This document shows, piece by piece, positions 23,730 through 33,200 of a stretch of 39,159 bases of DNA (position 1 is its first letter; the number at the start of each line of letters is the position of its first letter). The notes beneath the pieces were generated by a model, which did no database searches, was not told the DNA's origin, and saw nothing but the letters and a program-made list of their open reading frames with translations. This DNA is from Bacillota bacterium (lineage in GTDB: Bacteria > Bacillota > UBA4882 > UBA8346), in the NCBI GenBank assembly GCA_023435225.1, contig JAEYRX010000026.1:1-39159 (forward strand). The letters are read 5' to 3'. The translations under genes were made by a program, and so were the position numbers.

Positions 23730-24554
23730 ATGAATTTAGAAAGTAAGATGAAGGATTTCAGAAGAATTGATAAAAGTAAATACCCCGAATTAGCCGGTTA
23801 TTCCGATAAACAGATATATGAAGATATGATCGGGTGTGGAGGTTTATTTTTAGCTTCTGAAATGTTAAGACAGATGAACATAAAAAAAGGTGACATTGTT
23901 TTAGACCTTGGTTGCGGATTAGGAACAACCTCAATTTTTTTGGCCAAAAAGTTTGATATAACAGTAGTAGCCGTTGATTTTTGGAATTCTCCTCACTCAC
24001 TGGCTATAAAGGCTTCAAAAGAAGGTTTGGCCAATAAAATTATTCCTATCCAGCTAGATATTACCCAGGTTATGCCATTTGCTGAAAGTTATTTTGATCA
24101 TATATTTTGTCTGAATTCCCTTTTCATGTTTGGAGATAATTTGGAGTTTTTGCGGAAACTATTAAAAACCCTTAAGATTGGAGGAAGCTTCTGTTTAGGC
24201 AGTGAATGCTTTAATGAAGAACCAAACTATAAAAACTTATCAGATGTTCTTGAAGTATATAATTTTGAATATGAATGGAGCATTTGGGAAGGATGCCTAT
24301 CGAAATATCATTCTCCCGAATGGTGGAAGTCATTATTAATTCAAACCGATATATTGGACGTAACATATTGCCAAGAATTAGAAGACGGCCGAATTTTATG
24401 GGAAGATTCCGCTCTTAATTACTATGATTACTACGGTAACATTTTATCTTCAAAAGCAATGATACCACAAGAAAGATTGGTTGACACTATTCTTTATGGA
24501 AAAGAAAATTCACCTCATACAACATTATATATATTAGCCGGTATAAGAAAGTAA
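23730..24554 (+). CDS. SAM-dependent class I methyltransferase
   Basis: A 274-residue soluble methyltransferase, starting at ATG 23730 behind AGGGAG. The Rossmann-fold SAM site is VLDLGCGLGT (Asp59 to Gly63 region), followed by VVAVDF (acidic end of strand 2), PIQLDITQVMPFAESYFDHIFCLNSLFMFG (motifs II-III) and LLKTLKIGGSFCLG. The opening (YPELAGYSDKQIYEDMIGCGGLFLASEMLRQM) and the overall layout resemble small-molecule methyltransferases of the cyclopropane-synthase/UbiE type (Methyltransf_11/25). The substrate is unknown. It has its own promoter and lies 730 bp before the polyketide-type cluster, in the same direction; a link with that cluster is possible but not shown. Confidence 0.9.
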   Translation: MNLESKMKDFRRIDKSKYPELAGYSDKQIYEDMIGCGGLFLASEMLRQMNIKKGDIVLDLGCGLGTTSIFLAKKFDITVVAVDFWNSPHSLAIKASKEGLANKIIPIQLDITQVMPFAESYFDHIFCLNSLFMFGDNLEFLRKLLKTLKIGGSFCLGSECFNEEPNYKNLSDVLEVYNFEYEWSIWEGCLSKYHSPEWWKSLLIQTDILDVTYCQELEDGRILWEDSALNYYDYYGNILSSKAMIPQERLVDTILYGKENSPHTTLYILAGIRK

Positions 24555-24668
24555 CCACAACCTATAACATCCATAATACTTATCTTATGTAATTTGGGTA
24601 TAATAGATTAAGGTATTCGTCCACACCTGTTCGCCGAGGCAATCGAAAGAATGAAATAAGTTTTTAAC

Positions 24669-24713
24669 TCTGTGTCTCTGTGGCTAAATCATTATTGGCC
24701 ACGGAGACACAGA
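24669..24713. repeat. 16-bp inverted repeat hairpin
   Basis: TCTGTGTCTCTGTGGC (24669-24684) pairs with GCCACGGAGACACAGA (24698-24713), with one G.U pair and a 13-nt loop. There is no T tract. A similar short core occurs near 13140. Motifs of this kind (CTCTGTGTCTCTGTGG) are often found as dispersed intergenic repeats. Confidence 0.65.
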
Positions 24714-24727
24714 AAGGATGACCTAAT

Positions 24728-25006
24728 TTGTCCAAAACCAAATGTTATTCCAGAAGAAAAGAACATTACTAACGATTTTTAAACCGGCTTGAAAAGGGAT
24801 TCAACCGGTTTGTTCTATCAAAATTTTTAGTTATTCTCACAGGTTTAGCCAGTAGCGGCTATTTTGTAATTGTTAGAAAATTTCATATCGCCGGCGGATT
24901 TTTCTTACTTGGGATTGTTCTGCTGATCTATCTGGATATCGGCCATGGCAAAGTTATCTTTTTTCACCAGCATTTCCTCAAAAAACCCTTATTAACTATT
25001 ACTTAA
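24728..25006 (+). pseudogene. Small membrane protein gene with an internal stop
   Basis: A TTG at 24728, with AAAGGA about 10 bases upstream, opens MSKTKCYSRRKEHY and meets TAA at 24770-24772. The same frame then stays open for 77 codons and encodes two probable membrane segments (FLVILTGLASSGYFVIV and GGFFLLGIVLLIYLDIG) before a short hydrophilic end. One stop codon in a single otherwise open frame suggests a recently broken gene of about 92 codons. I do not recognise the family. The alternative is a chance open frame. Confidence 0.45.
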
Positions 25007-25112
25007 TATGAAAATCTCTCATTGGAATATTCTACAAAAACGCCTTTCACCTGCTATCTTTTTCACTATTTTCACCTAAATACCAGCATTAACTATGTTT
25101 GGAAATTTAATA

Positions 25113-25141
25113 TTGCAATTCCTTATTTATAACATTATAAT
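25113..25141 (+). promoter_or_regulatory. Sigma-A-type promoter of the biosynthetic cluster
   Basis: TTGCAA (25113-25118), a 17-base spacer and TATAAT (25136-25141), about 144 bp before the first gene of the cluster. A second candidate, the extended -10 box TGGTATAAT, ends at 25166. No further good promoter is visible before 38999, so the seven genes are probably one operon. Confidence 0.72.
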
Positions 25142-25284
25142 AATAAAGTAAAATAATGGTATAATTTTATGTTTTTAGCATTGAATATTCACTCCTTATA
25201 TTAGAACATTGTAGTTATGCTGTACCTTCAGTACATTAAATTCTTACATTTGACTATTTCTTATCATTTTCAGAAGGATATCCC

Positions 25285-26322
25285 ATGAACACACCGGTGT
25301 ATTATTTTCCAAAACATAAAAAACGTAAGATCACAAAATATTGCCGGATATTATCCACTGCTTCCTATATCCCGGAGAGAATAGTATCTAATGATGATAT
25401 TATTACCGTTAATGGATTTTCTTTTAAAAACAATTTTATTCTTAAATCAATCGGTGTAGAGAAGAGACACGTGGCAGCTGATACGCAGGATGATAGTGAT
25501 CTTTTATTTGAAGCCGCCCGAAAATGTCTTGATAATTATCAATTGAATCCCGAAAACCTAACCCGGATTATTGTCAATAAATTTATGGGTGATAATCTCT
25601 TACCGATGACTGCCAGCCGGCTTCAGAGCAAGTTGGGAAGTTCAGTTGCAAATCACGCTTTTGATATTGACGGTGGTATATCTTCGTTTTTGGTTGCTAT
25701 GGATTTAGCATCCCGGTTTGTCGGAACCGGGGATGAATATATTCTGATCGCTTCCGGTGGTATTCACAACCGTCTTATAAGCAAAACCGATCCCAGAGTC
25801 GCTTTTTTATTCGGAGATGCCTCCGCTGCTCTTCTTGTCGGTCCTGCTCCCGAAGCTCATCTATTAGCCGGTTATTTTTATTCAAATCATCAATTTTATG
25901 AACTGGCTACAATGAACGGAATGGAATTTTTTCGGGAAATCTCCTGGAACGGAGATGAATCAATTTTTTTTGATGCTTACAAACTTGACAACTGGAAAAT
26001 AGCTGAGGAATTTTATCATAGAGCTACCCGGGAAATATATCAAAATTTATTGGATGAAAGCGGTCTCTCAATCCAAAATATCGATTTGGTTTTAGTAGCT
26101 GAAAATAATATTCGGATTAGAGAAATAATCCTTGATACGATTGGCGTGAATGAAGACAAGAGTATCTCTCTGTTGAAAGACTACGGAAATACGATGTCAG
26201 CGATGTTACCGCTTCTTTTGGATCATGGCCGGCGCAATGGTAGGATTCAACCGGGGATGAATATCATGTTAATCTCCCATGGTGAAGGGTTAAGCGGTGG
26301 TGGAATTATATATAAAGTGTGA
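25285..26322 (+). CDS. KAS III-like protein lacking the active-site cysteine
   Basis: A 345-residue thiolase-fold protein, starting at ATG 25285 behind AGAAGGA. It aligns along its length with the second KAS III-like protein at 26571 (for example AFDIDGGISSFLVAMDLASRFVGTGDEYIL against AFDISSACSGFMHALDMALRFIGTGDDYVL). The residue matching the acyl-accepting Cys is Ile132, so it cannot form an acyl-thioester in the usual way. The HQAN motif of FabH is also absent (AENN), but the Asn in DYGNTMSAM is kept. By analogy with PqsB of the PqsBC enzyme, or chain-length factors, it may be the inactive half of a heterodimer with the second protein. The reading frame is fully intact, so this is not decay. 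Confidence 0.88.
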   Translation: MNTPVYYFPKHKKRKITKYCRILSTASYIPERIVSNDDIITVNGFSFKNNFILKSIGVEKRHVAADTQDDSDLLFEAARKCLDNYQLNPENLTRIIVNKFMGDNLLPMTASRLQSKLGSSVANHAFDIDGGISSFLVAMDLASRFVGTGDEYILIASGGIHNRLISKTDPRVAFLFGDASAALLVGPAPEAHLLAGYFYSNHQFYELATMNGMEFFREISWNGDESIFFDAYKLDNWKIAEEFYHRATREIYQNLLDESGLSIQNIDLVLVAENNIRIREIILDTIGVNEDKSISLLKDYGNTMSAMLPLLLDHGRRNGRIQPGMNIMLISHGEGLSGGGIIYKV

Positions 26323-26335
26323 TAGGGGTGTAAAA

Positions 26336-26581
26336 ATGGATTATCAAGAAGTATATCAAAAAACCAAAATGATTTTGATGGATTATTTAAGAGTGAATGC
26401 TGAAGAAATTAATCCGGAAACTAATTTAGTAGATGACTTGACGGTTGATTCCATTGCTATGGTGGAATTAGGTTTTCGATTTGCGGAAACCTTTTCAATT
26501 CCAATGCCTCAACCAACTGATGACTTATTTGTTATGAAAAACTTAGTCCAATTTCTTACCGAGCAAATTAATGAACAATAG
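26336..26581 (+). CDS. Stand-alone acyl carrier protein
   Basis: An 81-residue ACP. The start is placed at ATG 26336, behind AGGGGTG and 13 bp after the preceding stop; the open frame reaches upstream into the KAS gene without a ribosome site. The four-helix ACP pattern is complete, with the phosphopantetheine site Ser39 in DDLTVDSIAMVEL. This Ser contrasts with the Thr found at the same place in the three ACP domains of the megasynthase at 30204. Its end overlaps the start of the second KAS III-like gene by 11 bp. It probably carries the substrate for the KAS pair, charged by the downstream ligase. Confidence 0.94.
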   Translation: MDYQEVYQKTKMILMDYLRVNAEEINPETNLVDDLTVDSIAMVELGFRFAETFSIPMPQPTDDLFVMKNLVQFLTEQINEQ

Positions 26582-27611
26582 TATAAATTATCCTCCAATC
26601 CAACATTTAAATGTCAATAGTTTTGCCAAGGTTGTTTCAACGGGAATCGGAATTCCCGAAAATGTAACTACCAATCAGGATATCATAGACCGTTATCATT
26701 TATTTGCCACTGATCGGGCTGTTCAATATAGTTTAGGCATCAAAGAGCGCCGGTGGGTAAATCCCGAACAAAGACTGGTGGAATTAATGGCGCAGGCAGT
26801 ATTGGAATGCCTGGAAAGAGCCAAGCTTGACATTGAGAATGTCGATCGGATTATTTATTCCAAATTGATTGGTGATTATCAAATACCGGCTTCATCAGTA
26901 GGAATGTTGCGGAAATTGGGAAGCAAAAAAGGAATCCCCGCCTTTGATATTTCCTCTGCCTGTAGTGGTTTTATGCATGCTCTTGATATGGCGCTTCGGT
27001 TTATCGGCACCGGTGATGATTATGTTTTGATATTAGGAGGCGGCATTACTTCAACCGGTATCCAATTTTGGGGTAAACCCGATCCCAAGACGGTATTTAT
27101 GTTTGGGGACGCCATTGTCGCCATGCTGCTTAAAAAAGCTACGAAGAAACACTTTTTAGCTAGCTATTTATTTACCAATCATCAATTATATTACAATGCT
27201 TACATACCGGCAGGAAGCACTTTATTTAATTCCGGTTTTCATGATTTCCAACCGGGGATTTACAGCATGCAAATTCCGGATGGACGAGTAATTCATAACA
27301 GTGTAGTGGAATCTGCGCAAGTTGTCGCCGACAAACTGCTAAAAGAAACAGGGTTATCGATTGAAGATATTGATATTTTCGTTACTTCGGAACAAAACAC
27401 TCAAATCTGGGAAGCACAGTTAAAGGTCTTAGGAATTCCCAAGGAAAAAAGCCTTAGTGTATTCTGGAAATACGGGAATACGGTGGCCGCTATGAGTCCT
27501 TTAATGTTGGACGAACTGATAACCTCGGGGAGGCTGAAACGGGGAATGCTGGTAATGATGATGGCCCATGGCGCCGGAGCCAGCAGTGGAGGTTGTATTT
27601 TTCGTTACTAA
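26571..27611 (+). CDS. KAS III-like condensing enzyme with active-site Cys
   Basis: A 346-residue ketoacyl-ACP synthase III family protein. The ATG at 26571 lies within the end of the ACP gene (11-bp overlap), so translation is probably coupled. Cys131 lies in the classical DISSACSGF motif. The FabH His motif is replaced (VTSEQNTQIW), so the usual Cys-His-Asn set is incomplete; the Asn is kept in KYGNTVAAM. The His-to-Glu change recalls KAS III relatives that use another base, such as HMG-CoA-synthase-like or OleA-like enzymes. It should form the active half of a pair with the Cys-less protein at 25285. Likely activity: condensing an acyl group from a ligase- or ACP-bound donor with a second substrate. 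Confidence 0.9.
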   Translation: MNNSINYPPIQHLNVNSFAKVVSTGIGIPENVTTNQDIIDRYHLFATDRAVQYSLGIKERRWVNPEQRLVELMAQAVLECLERAKLDIENVDRIIYSKLIGDYQIPASSVGMLRKLGSKKGIPAFDISSACSGFMHALDMALRFIGTGDDYVLILGGGITSTGIQFWGKPDPKTVFMFGDAIVAMLLKKATKKHFLASYLFTNHQLYYNAYIPAGSTLFNSGFHDFQPGIYSMQIPDGRVIHNSVVESAQVVADKLLKETGLSIEDIDIFVTSEQNTQIWEAQLKVLGIPKEKSLSVFWKYGNTVAAMSPLMLDELITSGRLKRGMLVMMMAHGAGASSGGCIFRY

Positions 27612-27636
27612 AGATTACTCAAAGGAGGAAATATCT

Positions 27637-29148
27637 ATGAATTATTGTGATTGGTTGCTTAATGCCGGTGAAAAAGAATTGGATAATCTTGCTATTGTGG
27701 ATGCGGATAAAAAACAATACTATACATTCCGGGAACTTCAGCAAAAGGTATTACAATTAGCGAATTATTTTACGGAAAACGGATACAAACCTAAAGATAT
27801 TATCTTAAGCCATTTGTATAACAGCGCTGAGGCTGCCATCGTCCATTTAGCCATTCAATATATCGGCGGAGTAACATGTCTGGTAGACCCTTTATTCAGA
27901 GCTTCAGAATTACCTTATTATATTAATGACTCCAATGCTTGTTGTATTATCAGCCATCTTGATCATGAGGAAATTTCAGCAGGCGTAGATAAATCACCAC
28001 AAATACTGAATGCGGCAGAAATTGAAGCAATACTAAAAGAAGATTTTCGCCCTGAATGCAAAGATAATATTCAAGCTTATGATTACCAACCCACCGAATT
28101 GGCATTATTGCTCTATACCTCAGGTTCAACTTCTCAACCCAAAGCAGTTATGCTTCCAGCTGAAAGTTTTGAAGTTTTCCTCCAAAAGAACAATGAAGGA
28201 ATGTATCATTATGAACCTACCGACCGAATAATCTGCTTTGTTCCTTTTTCCCATGGTTTTGGCGTACTTTCTATTTTGATTCCATCCTTGGCCTATAAGG
28301 CGGCAACAGTATTTTTGCGGTCTTTTCATCCCATTAAAGTGGCTCAAGTCATTGCCGGCGATAATATCACCCATATTTTCGGAGTACCGACTCATTACCA
28401 ACAATTGCTTAAATATGAAACCTTACACCCGGAGTTAAAGAGATTGAAAGCGGCATTTTGCGCCGCTGCGCCTTTAAATTACAGCACAGCTCAAACTTGG
28501 TATAATGTAACCGGAATTTATTTAGATGAAGGCTATGGCATGACCGAAACCTGTACTCTAATAGCCACCAGACTTGGTTGTTTGCCGGAACCGGCAGGCA
28601 ATATCGGTTATCCGCCTAAAGATATTCTTCAAGTTGAAGTCGTGGATGATGAGCACAATCCTGTTTCCGAAGGGATAATTGGTGAAATACGCGTTAAAGG
28701 CCCCGGTATTATGCTGGGATATTTGAATAAACCTGCTGAAACCGCCGACAGATTAAAGGATGGTTGGGTTTATACCGGAGATTTCGGCTATTATCGCGCT
28801 GACGGTTCATTAGTCATTTGCGGTCGAAAAACTGAATTTATTAATGTTGCCGGTCTGAAGATTTCACCGGTGGAAGTTGAAGCCGTCCTTAATTCTTTTT
28901 CCGGAGTTATCGATTCCGTTGCGGTTGGAATTGATAATGAACTCTATGGCGAAGTCGTTAAGTCTTTTGTACAACTAAAGCCGGAAACTAATGTTACGGA
29001 AAGGGACTTGATTAAATATTGCTCAGAAAAATTGGCCAGTTTTAAAGTGCCCAAGAGTATTACATTTATTAAGGAATTTCCCCGCAACAATTTAGGAAAG
29101 ATTGACAAAAAAGCCCTAAAAGAATTAGATATTGCTTTAGTAAGGTAA
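27637..29148 (+). CDS. AMP-dependent acyl ligase (ANL superfamily)
   Basis: A 503-residue adenylate-forming enzyme. The start is set at ATG 27637, behind AAAGGAGG; the open frame continues into the end of the KAS gene without a ribosome site. The P-loop is LLYTSGSTSQPKAVMLP (about 158-174). The second core motif is GYGMTET (from residue 299). YTGDFGYY has Asp382. The hinge and A8 region is GRKTEFINVAGLKISPVEVE, and the catalytic Lys488 lies in NLGKIDKKAL. It activates a carboxylic acid as an acyl- or aryl-adenylate and passes it to CoA or, more likely here, to the ACP encoded just upstream. The acid cannot be predicted from sequence by eye. Confidence 0.93.
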   Translation: MNYCDWLLNAGEKELDNLAIVDADKKQYYTFRELQQKVLQLANYFTENGYKPKDIILSHLYNSAEAAIVHLAIQYIGGVTCLVDPLFRASELPYYINDSNACCIISHLDHEEISAGVDKSPQILNAAEIEAILKEDFRPECKDNIQAYDYQPTELALLLYTSGSTSQPKAVMLPAESFEVFLQKNNEGMYHYEPTDRIICFVPFSHGFGVLSILIPSLAYKAATVFLRSFHPIKVAQVIAGDNITHIFGVPTHYQQLLKYETLHPELKRLKAAFCAAAPLNYSTAQTWYNVTGIYLDEGYGMTETCTLIATRLGCLPEPAGNIGYPPKDILQVEVVDDEHNPVSEGIIGEIRVKGPGIMLGYLNKPAETADRLKDGWVYTGDFGYYRADGSLVICGRKTEFINVAGLKISPVEVEAVLNSFSGVIDSVAVGIDNELYGEVVKSFVQLKPETNVTERDLIKYCSEKLASFKVPKSITFIKEFPRNNLGKIDKKALKELDIALVR

Positions 29149-29191
29149 AAAAAGTTTCATAATTACTTTCTAAGCTTAAGGAGTCATCTTT

Positions 29192-30181
29192 ATGAATGAA
29201 TCCAGTTCCAAGTTTGTAGATCAATTTGCCCTGGAGAAATTATTAACTGAAAAACTTTCCAAAGTTCATCATTCTCCCCATAAAAGTTTTTTTCGTAAAG
29301 AGGAATTGCCTTTTGACGGTTTTGAAGATGCCGGGTTCAGTTTAAAGACCGGGGAAGTTGTTTTTATTAATAACCATTCTTCCCATCAAGTAATTAGAAT
29401 CCCTTCTTCTATTATAACTGAGCCTTATCCTGAAAATAGTCATATCTATTTACATTTCCAGCGGACGGCGAATGCCCGCGGCAATATTTTACTGGTTCAT
29501 GGTCTTTACGATGATAATTTATTAAACTATAATTTTCTGATTGAATTGCTGAAAGCAGCCGGATTTAATGTATTTTTATTTATCATGCCTTACCATTACG
29601 AAAGAAAGCCGGCCGTAAGTCTTTTTAGTGGAGAATTTTATTTTAGCGCGGACCTTTTCCGGTCTCAACATGCCGCCAAACAAGCAATATATGATCTAAA
29701 AACCGCAGTCGGCGTTGTCAAGCATATGGTTAACCTACCCACAATGATAGTGGGTTATAGTATGGGCGGTTGCATCTCTTTACGATACTTTATGTTGGAG
29801 AATGACCCGGAAGTATTATTTCTGGTTAATCCGGTAACCCGTTTATCCGAACTTATCTGGGAGAGCCCACTATTAAGTCCGGTTCGAAATGACTTGGAAG
29901 CCACCGGATATAACTTGGAACAAGCGCAAAATTATTTCCGGGCTTTTGATCCGGTTAAAAATATCGGGAGTCATTTAGTAGGAGAAAAAATCGCCTTAGG
30001 ATATTCCATTTATGACCAGATTGTTGATGAAGCTAAGTATCTTCGGTTTATTGAAAAATTCCAATTTAAAAACGTCTATCCTTATCATGCCGGGCATTTG
30101 AATGTTTTAAGAGTCCCCAAACTATCAAACGATATAACTCTATTTTTTGAGACCATGGTAAAAAAGCCGGTAAAATTATAA
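29192..30181 (+). CDS. Alpha/beta hydrolase of the cluster
   Basis: A 329-residue soluble alpha/beta-hydrolase, starting at ATG 29192 behind AAGGAG. The oxyanion segment is ILLVHGLYDDN. The nucleophile elbow is VGYSMGGC with Ser190, and the catalytic His is probably His302 (or 299) in YPYHAGHLNVL. It has an N-terminal extension of about 90 residues before the hydrolase core. Because the megasynthase downstream has no thioesterase domain, this enzyme is a candidate for product release, editing or an ester-forming step; that role is inferred from position only. It lies 43 bp after the ligase gene and 22 bp before the megasynthase gene. Confidence 0.86.
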   Translation: MNESSSKFVDQFALEKLLTEKLSKVHHSPHKSFFRKEELPFDGFEDAGFSLKTGEVVFINNHSSHQVIRIPSSIITEPYPENSHIYLHFQRTANARGNILLVHGLYDDNLLNYNFLIELLKAAGFNVFLFIMPYHYERKPAVSLFSGEFYFSADLFRSQHAAKQAIYDLKTAVGVVKHMVNLPTMIVGYSMGGCISLRYFMLENDPEVLFLVNPVTRLSELIWESPLLSPVRNDLEATGYNLEQAQNYFRAFDPVKNIGSHLVGEKIALGYSIYDQIVDEAKYLRFIEKFQFKNVYPYHAGHLNVLRVPKLSNDITLFFETMVKKPVKL

Positions 30182-30203
30182 TATTGATATGTGAGGGATC
30201 GTT

Positions 30204-33200
30204 ATGAGTTTGAGTAAAAAGTATTACTATCCGGAAGGCCGGATCGCAATTGTTGGAATGGGTGGTATATTTCCTGATGCTGATAATATTGAACAATTCT
30301 GGTCAAATATCCTGGATAAGAAAGTATCCATCCGGGAATTACCGGACTCTGTGCTCAACTCAAAAATATATTACCGGGCAAACACTTTCAAACAAATTGA
30401 TAAACATGACAAAACCTATACCAGAATGGGCTCAATGGTTAATTATGAGGCTGTTATGGCAGCCGGAAAAAAATTTCGGATTCCTCCGGCAGTAGCCGAA
30501 CATATGGATCAAAACCAGCATGCAGCAATTTATTGTGTTGATCAAGCGTTACAAGGGCTCAAAGGGAAGAAGCCCCCGGAAGAAAGAACCGCCATTATCC
30601 TTGGTAACGGAAATCCGGGCGCCCATTACGAAAGAGCCATTGAAAGAATATTTTACGCCACCATTGAAGAATTATTAAGTGCCAACCCTTTATTACAATC
30701 GGAAATTGACAAAACAAAATTAGACAAGATATTAAAAGAAATTTCCGCAACAGCCTTGGAAAAATCTCTCCCTTTAACCGAAGATACAGCGCCGGGAATA
30801 TTACAAAATCTTGTCGCTGGCCGAATCGCTAATGTTTTTGGTTTTCAAGGCCCTTCTTTTATGACGGATGCGGCCTGCGCTTCTTCATTAGTAGCCATGA
30901 TCACAGGCATCCAAGGGCTTTTACGTAACGAATATGATACCGTTATTTCCGGAGGGATAGATTTAGGGCTTCAAAGCATGTATTTTGCGGCTTTTTCAGC
31001 CATAAATGCTTTGTCGCCTGATGGTTCTTTCCCTTTTGATACCAGGGCTAACGGCTTTATAATCGGGCAAGGCGGCGGAGTTATAATTATGAAACGCCTG
31101 GAAGATGCGTTACGGGATAACGATGAAATAATAGCTTTAATATCCGGATACGGTCAGGGAAGCGACGGTAAAGGTAAATATATTGCCGCGCCAAACGAAG
31201 ACGGACAAGCCCGGGTAATTGAAAAAGCATGTAAAATGGCCGGCTATTCGGTCGATACAATTGAATTGATTGAAGCTCATGGAACTGGAACAGCAGTTGG
31301 GGATGTAGTGGAAGTAAACGGATTAAAAAAAGCTTTCGCTGCAATGAGCGTCTCCCGGCTTAATTATTGCGGTATTGGTACGGTGAAATCAAATATTGGC
31401 CACTTAAAAGCAGCCGCCGGAGCCCCGGGGATTATCAAAGCTTCTTTAGCCCTATATAATAAAACTCTACCGCCAACTGCCGGGCTTCAACAGATAAATC
31501 CCAAATTGCAATTAGAAAATTCTCCTTTTTATATTCTCAACGAAAAAAAGTCATGGCCTGAAACCTCCGAGCATCCGCGACGCGCTAATGTAAGCGCCTT
31601 TGGGTTTGGTGGAGCGGATTACCATATCACTCTAGAAGAATTCCGGCCGGAATTTTACCGTAAAATATATGCATTATCAAGTTCGGAAGAAAATCGCAGT
31701 ATCGGAAAAAATGAATTTTCCCAAAAAAGCGGGGGAATACCTATCCTATTTTCCGGTGAATCACTGGATGCCATCATCCAGTCGTATCATGATTTTTTAG
31801 GCGCTGAACTCAATCAAATAAACTTCAATCAAACAGCATTTTTTCATAACGCCAAAATTTCCGCAAACCAAAAAATGAGGTTGGCAATTTGCGCCGTTTC
31901 GCCGGAAGAATTAATACAAAAATGGAACATTTTTCAAGAATATCTTGCAACCTGCACCACTAAGAAAACAGATACCTTTATAAAAGATGGTATTTATTTT
32001 AGTCAAAATCCCGCAGTGACTTCCCAGCAAATTGCCATACTCTTTCCGGGGCAAGCATCTCAATATGCCAATATGGGCAAGGAGCTACCCGGTTATTTCC
32101 CGATGCTTCAATCCTTTTATACCCAAGCTGATGCTTTATGGCAGGCTAAGTATGGGTATCCAATTACCTCTTTGTTGTTTGGAGAGGATGAAGCATATTT
32201 GGAACAGGAGTTAAAAAATACTAAGAATACTCATCCAGCCATGTTTTTAACCTGTGCCGCCCTTTATAAACTATTATCCGAATCCGGGATAAAAGCGGAT
32301 TATCTGGTTGGCCACAGCCTGGGTGAGATAACCGCTTTATTTGCCGGTGGTATGTTGGACCTTCCCCCGGCTTTACAAGTAATCGGAGCCCGGGGCTTTT
32401 CTTTTGATTGTATTCCAAACGAACGACGCGGTAAAATGCTTAGTATTAAAGCCAGGCGGGAAGTTGTTGAAGAAGTAATATCCGAGTCGGGAAGTAAGAT
32501 ATATATCACCAATTTAAACTCTCCGGAACAAACGGTTGTCGGCGGTACGGAACAGATGATTGACAGCTTAGTTATATTTTTATCTAAAAAGAAGATCGTC
32601 CATACCATTCTTAATGTCTCCCATGCATTTCATACCCCGCTGATGCTGGAAGCAGCGGAGGATTTTTATAATAAAATCGCCGGAATAAAATTTAACATTC
32701 CCAATACTAAAATAGTCATCAATCATCTGCAAAAATTTTATCCTCAAAGTCCTTCTTCTCTGAAAAACACAACTGACATCTTAAAGGACCAAATCACCGC
32801 CGCTGTTAAATTTAGCGACTCCATAGAATTGCTCTATCAAAAAGGGGTTAGAGTTTTCGTCGAGGTTGGACCATCTACTGTCTTAAGTAATCTGGTGAAG
32901 CAGATTTTAGCCGGAAAAGAAATCAAAGTAATTGCTACGAATCAAAAACGGAAAGATGCTGTAGAAGTGTATTATCAATCCCTGGCGGAACTTTTTGCGC
33001 TTGGAGTCGATATTCAAATGGTTCCCCCTCAAAACTGTTGTCCTACTAATTATATTGGTAATTCCATATCGTTAACAGTCGGAAGTGAAACTGCCGGTAT
33101 TGTTGAGCAAAAATCCGCCCGCCACCACCGTGAAAGCTTAGTATATAGCGGAGTATCAATAGGCTTACCGGGCTCATTTAAAAAGGTGTTTGATGAAGAG

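Noticed and set aside
23730..24554. Methyltransferase as a certain member of the polyketide-type cluster
   Set aside because: It has its own promoter and is separated by 730 bp of repeats and a pseudogene; a link is possible but not supported.
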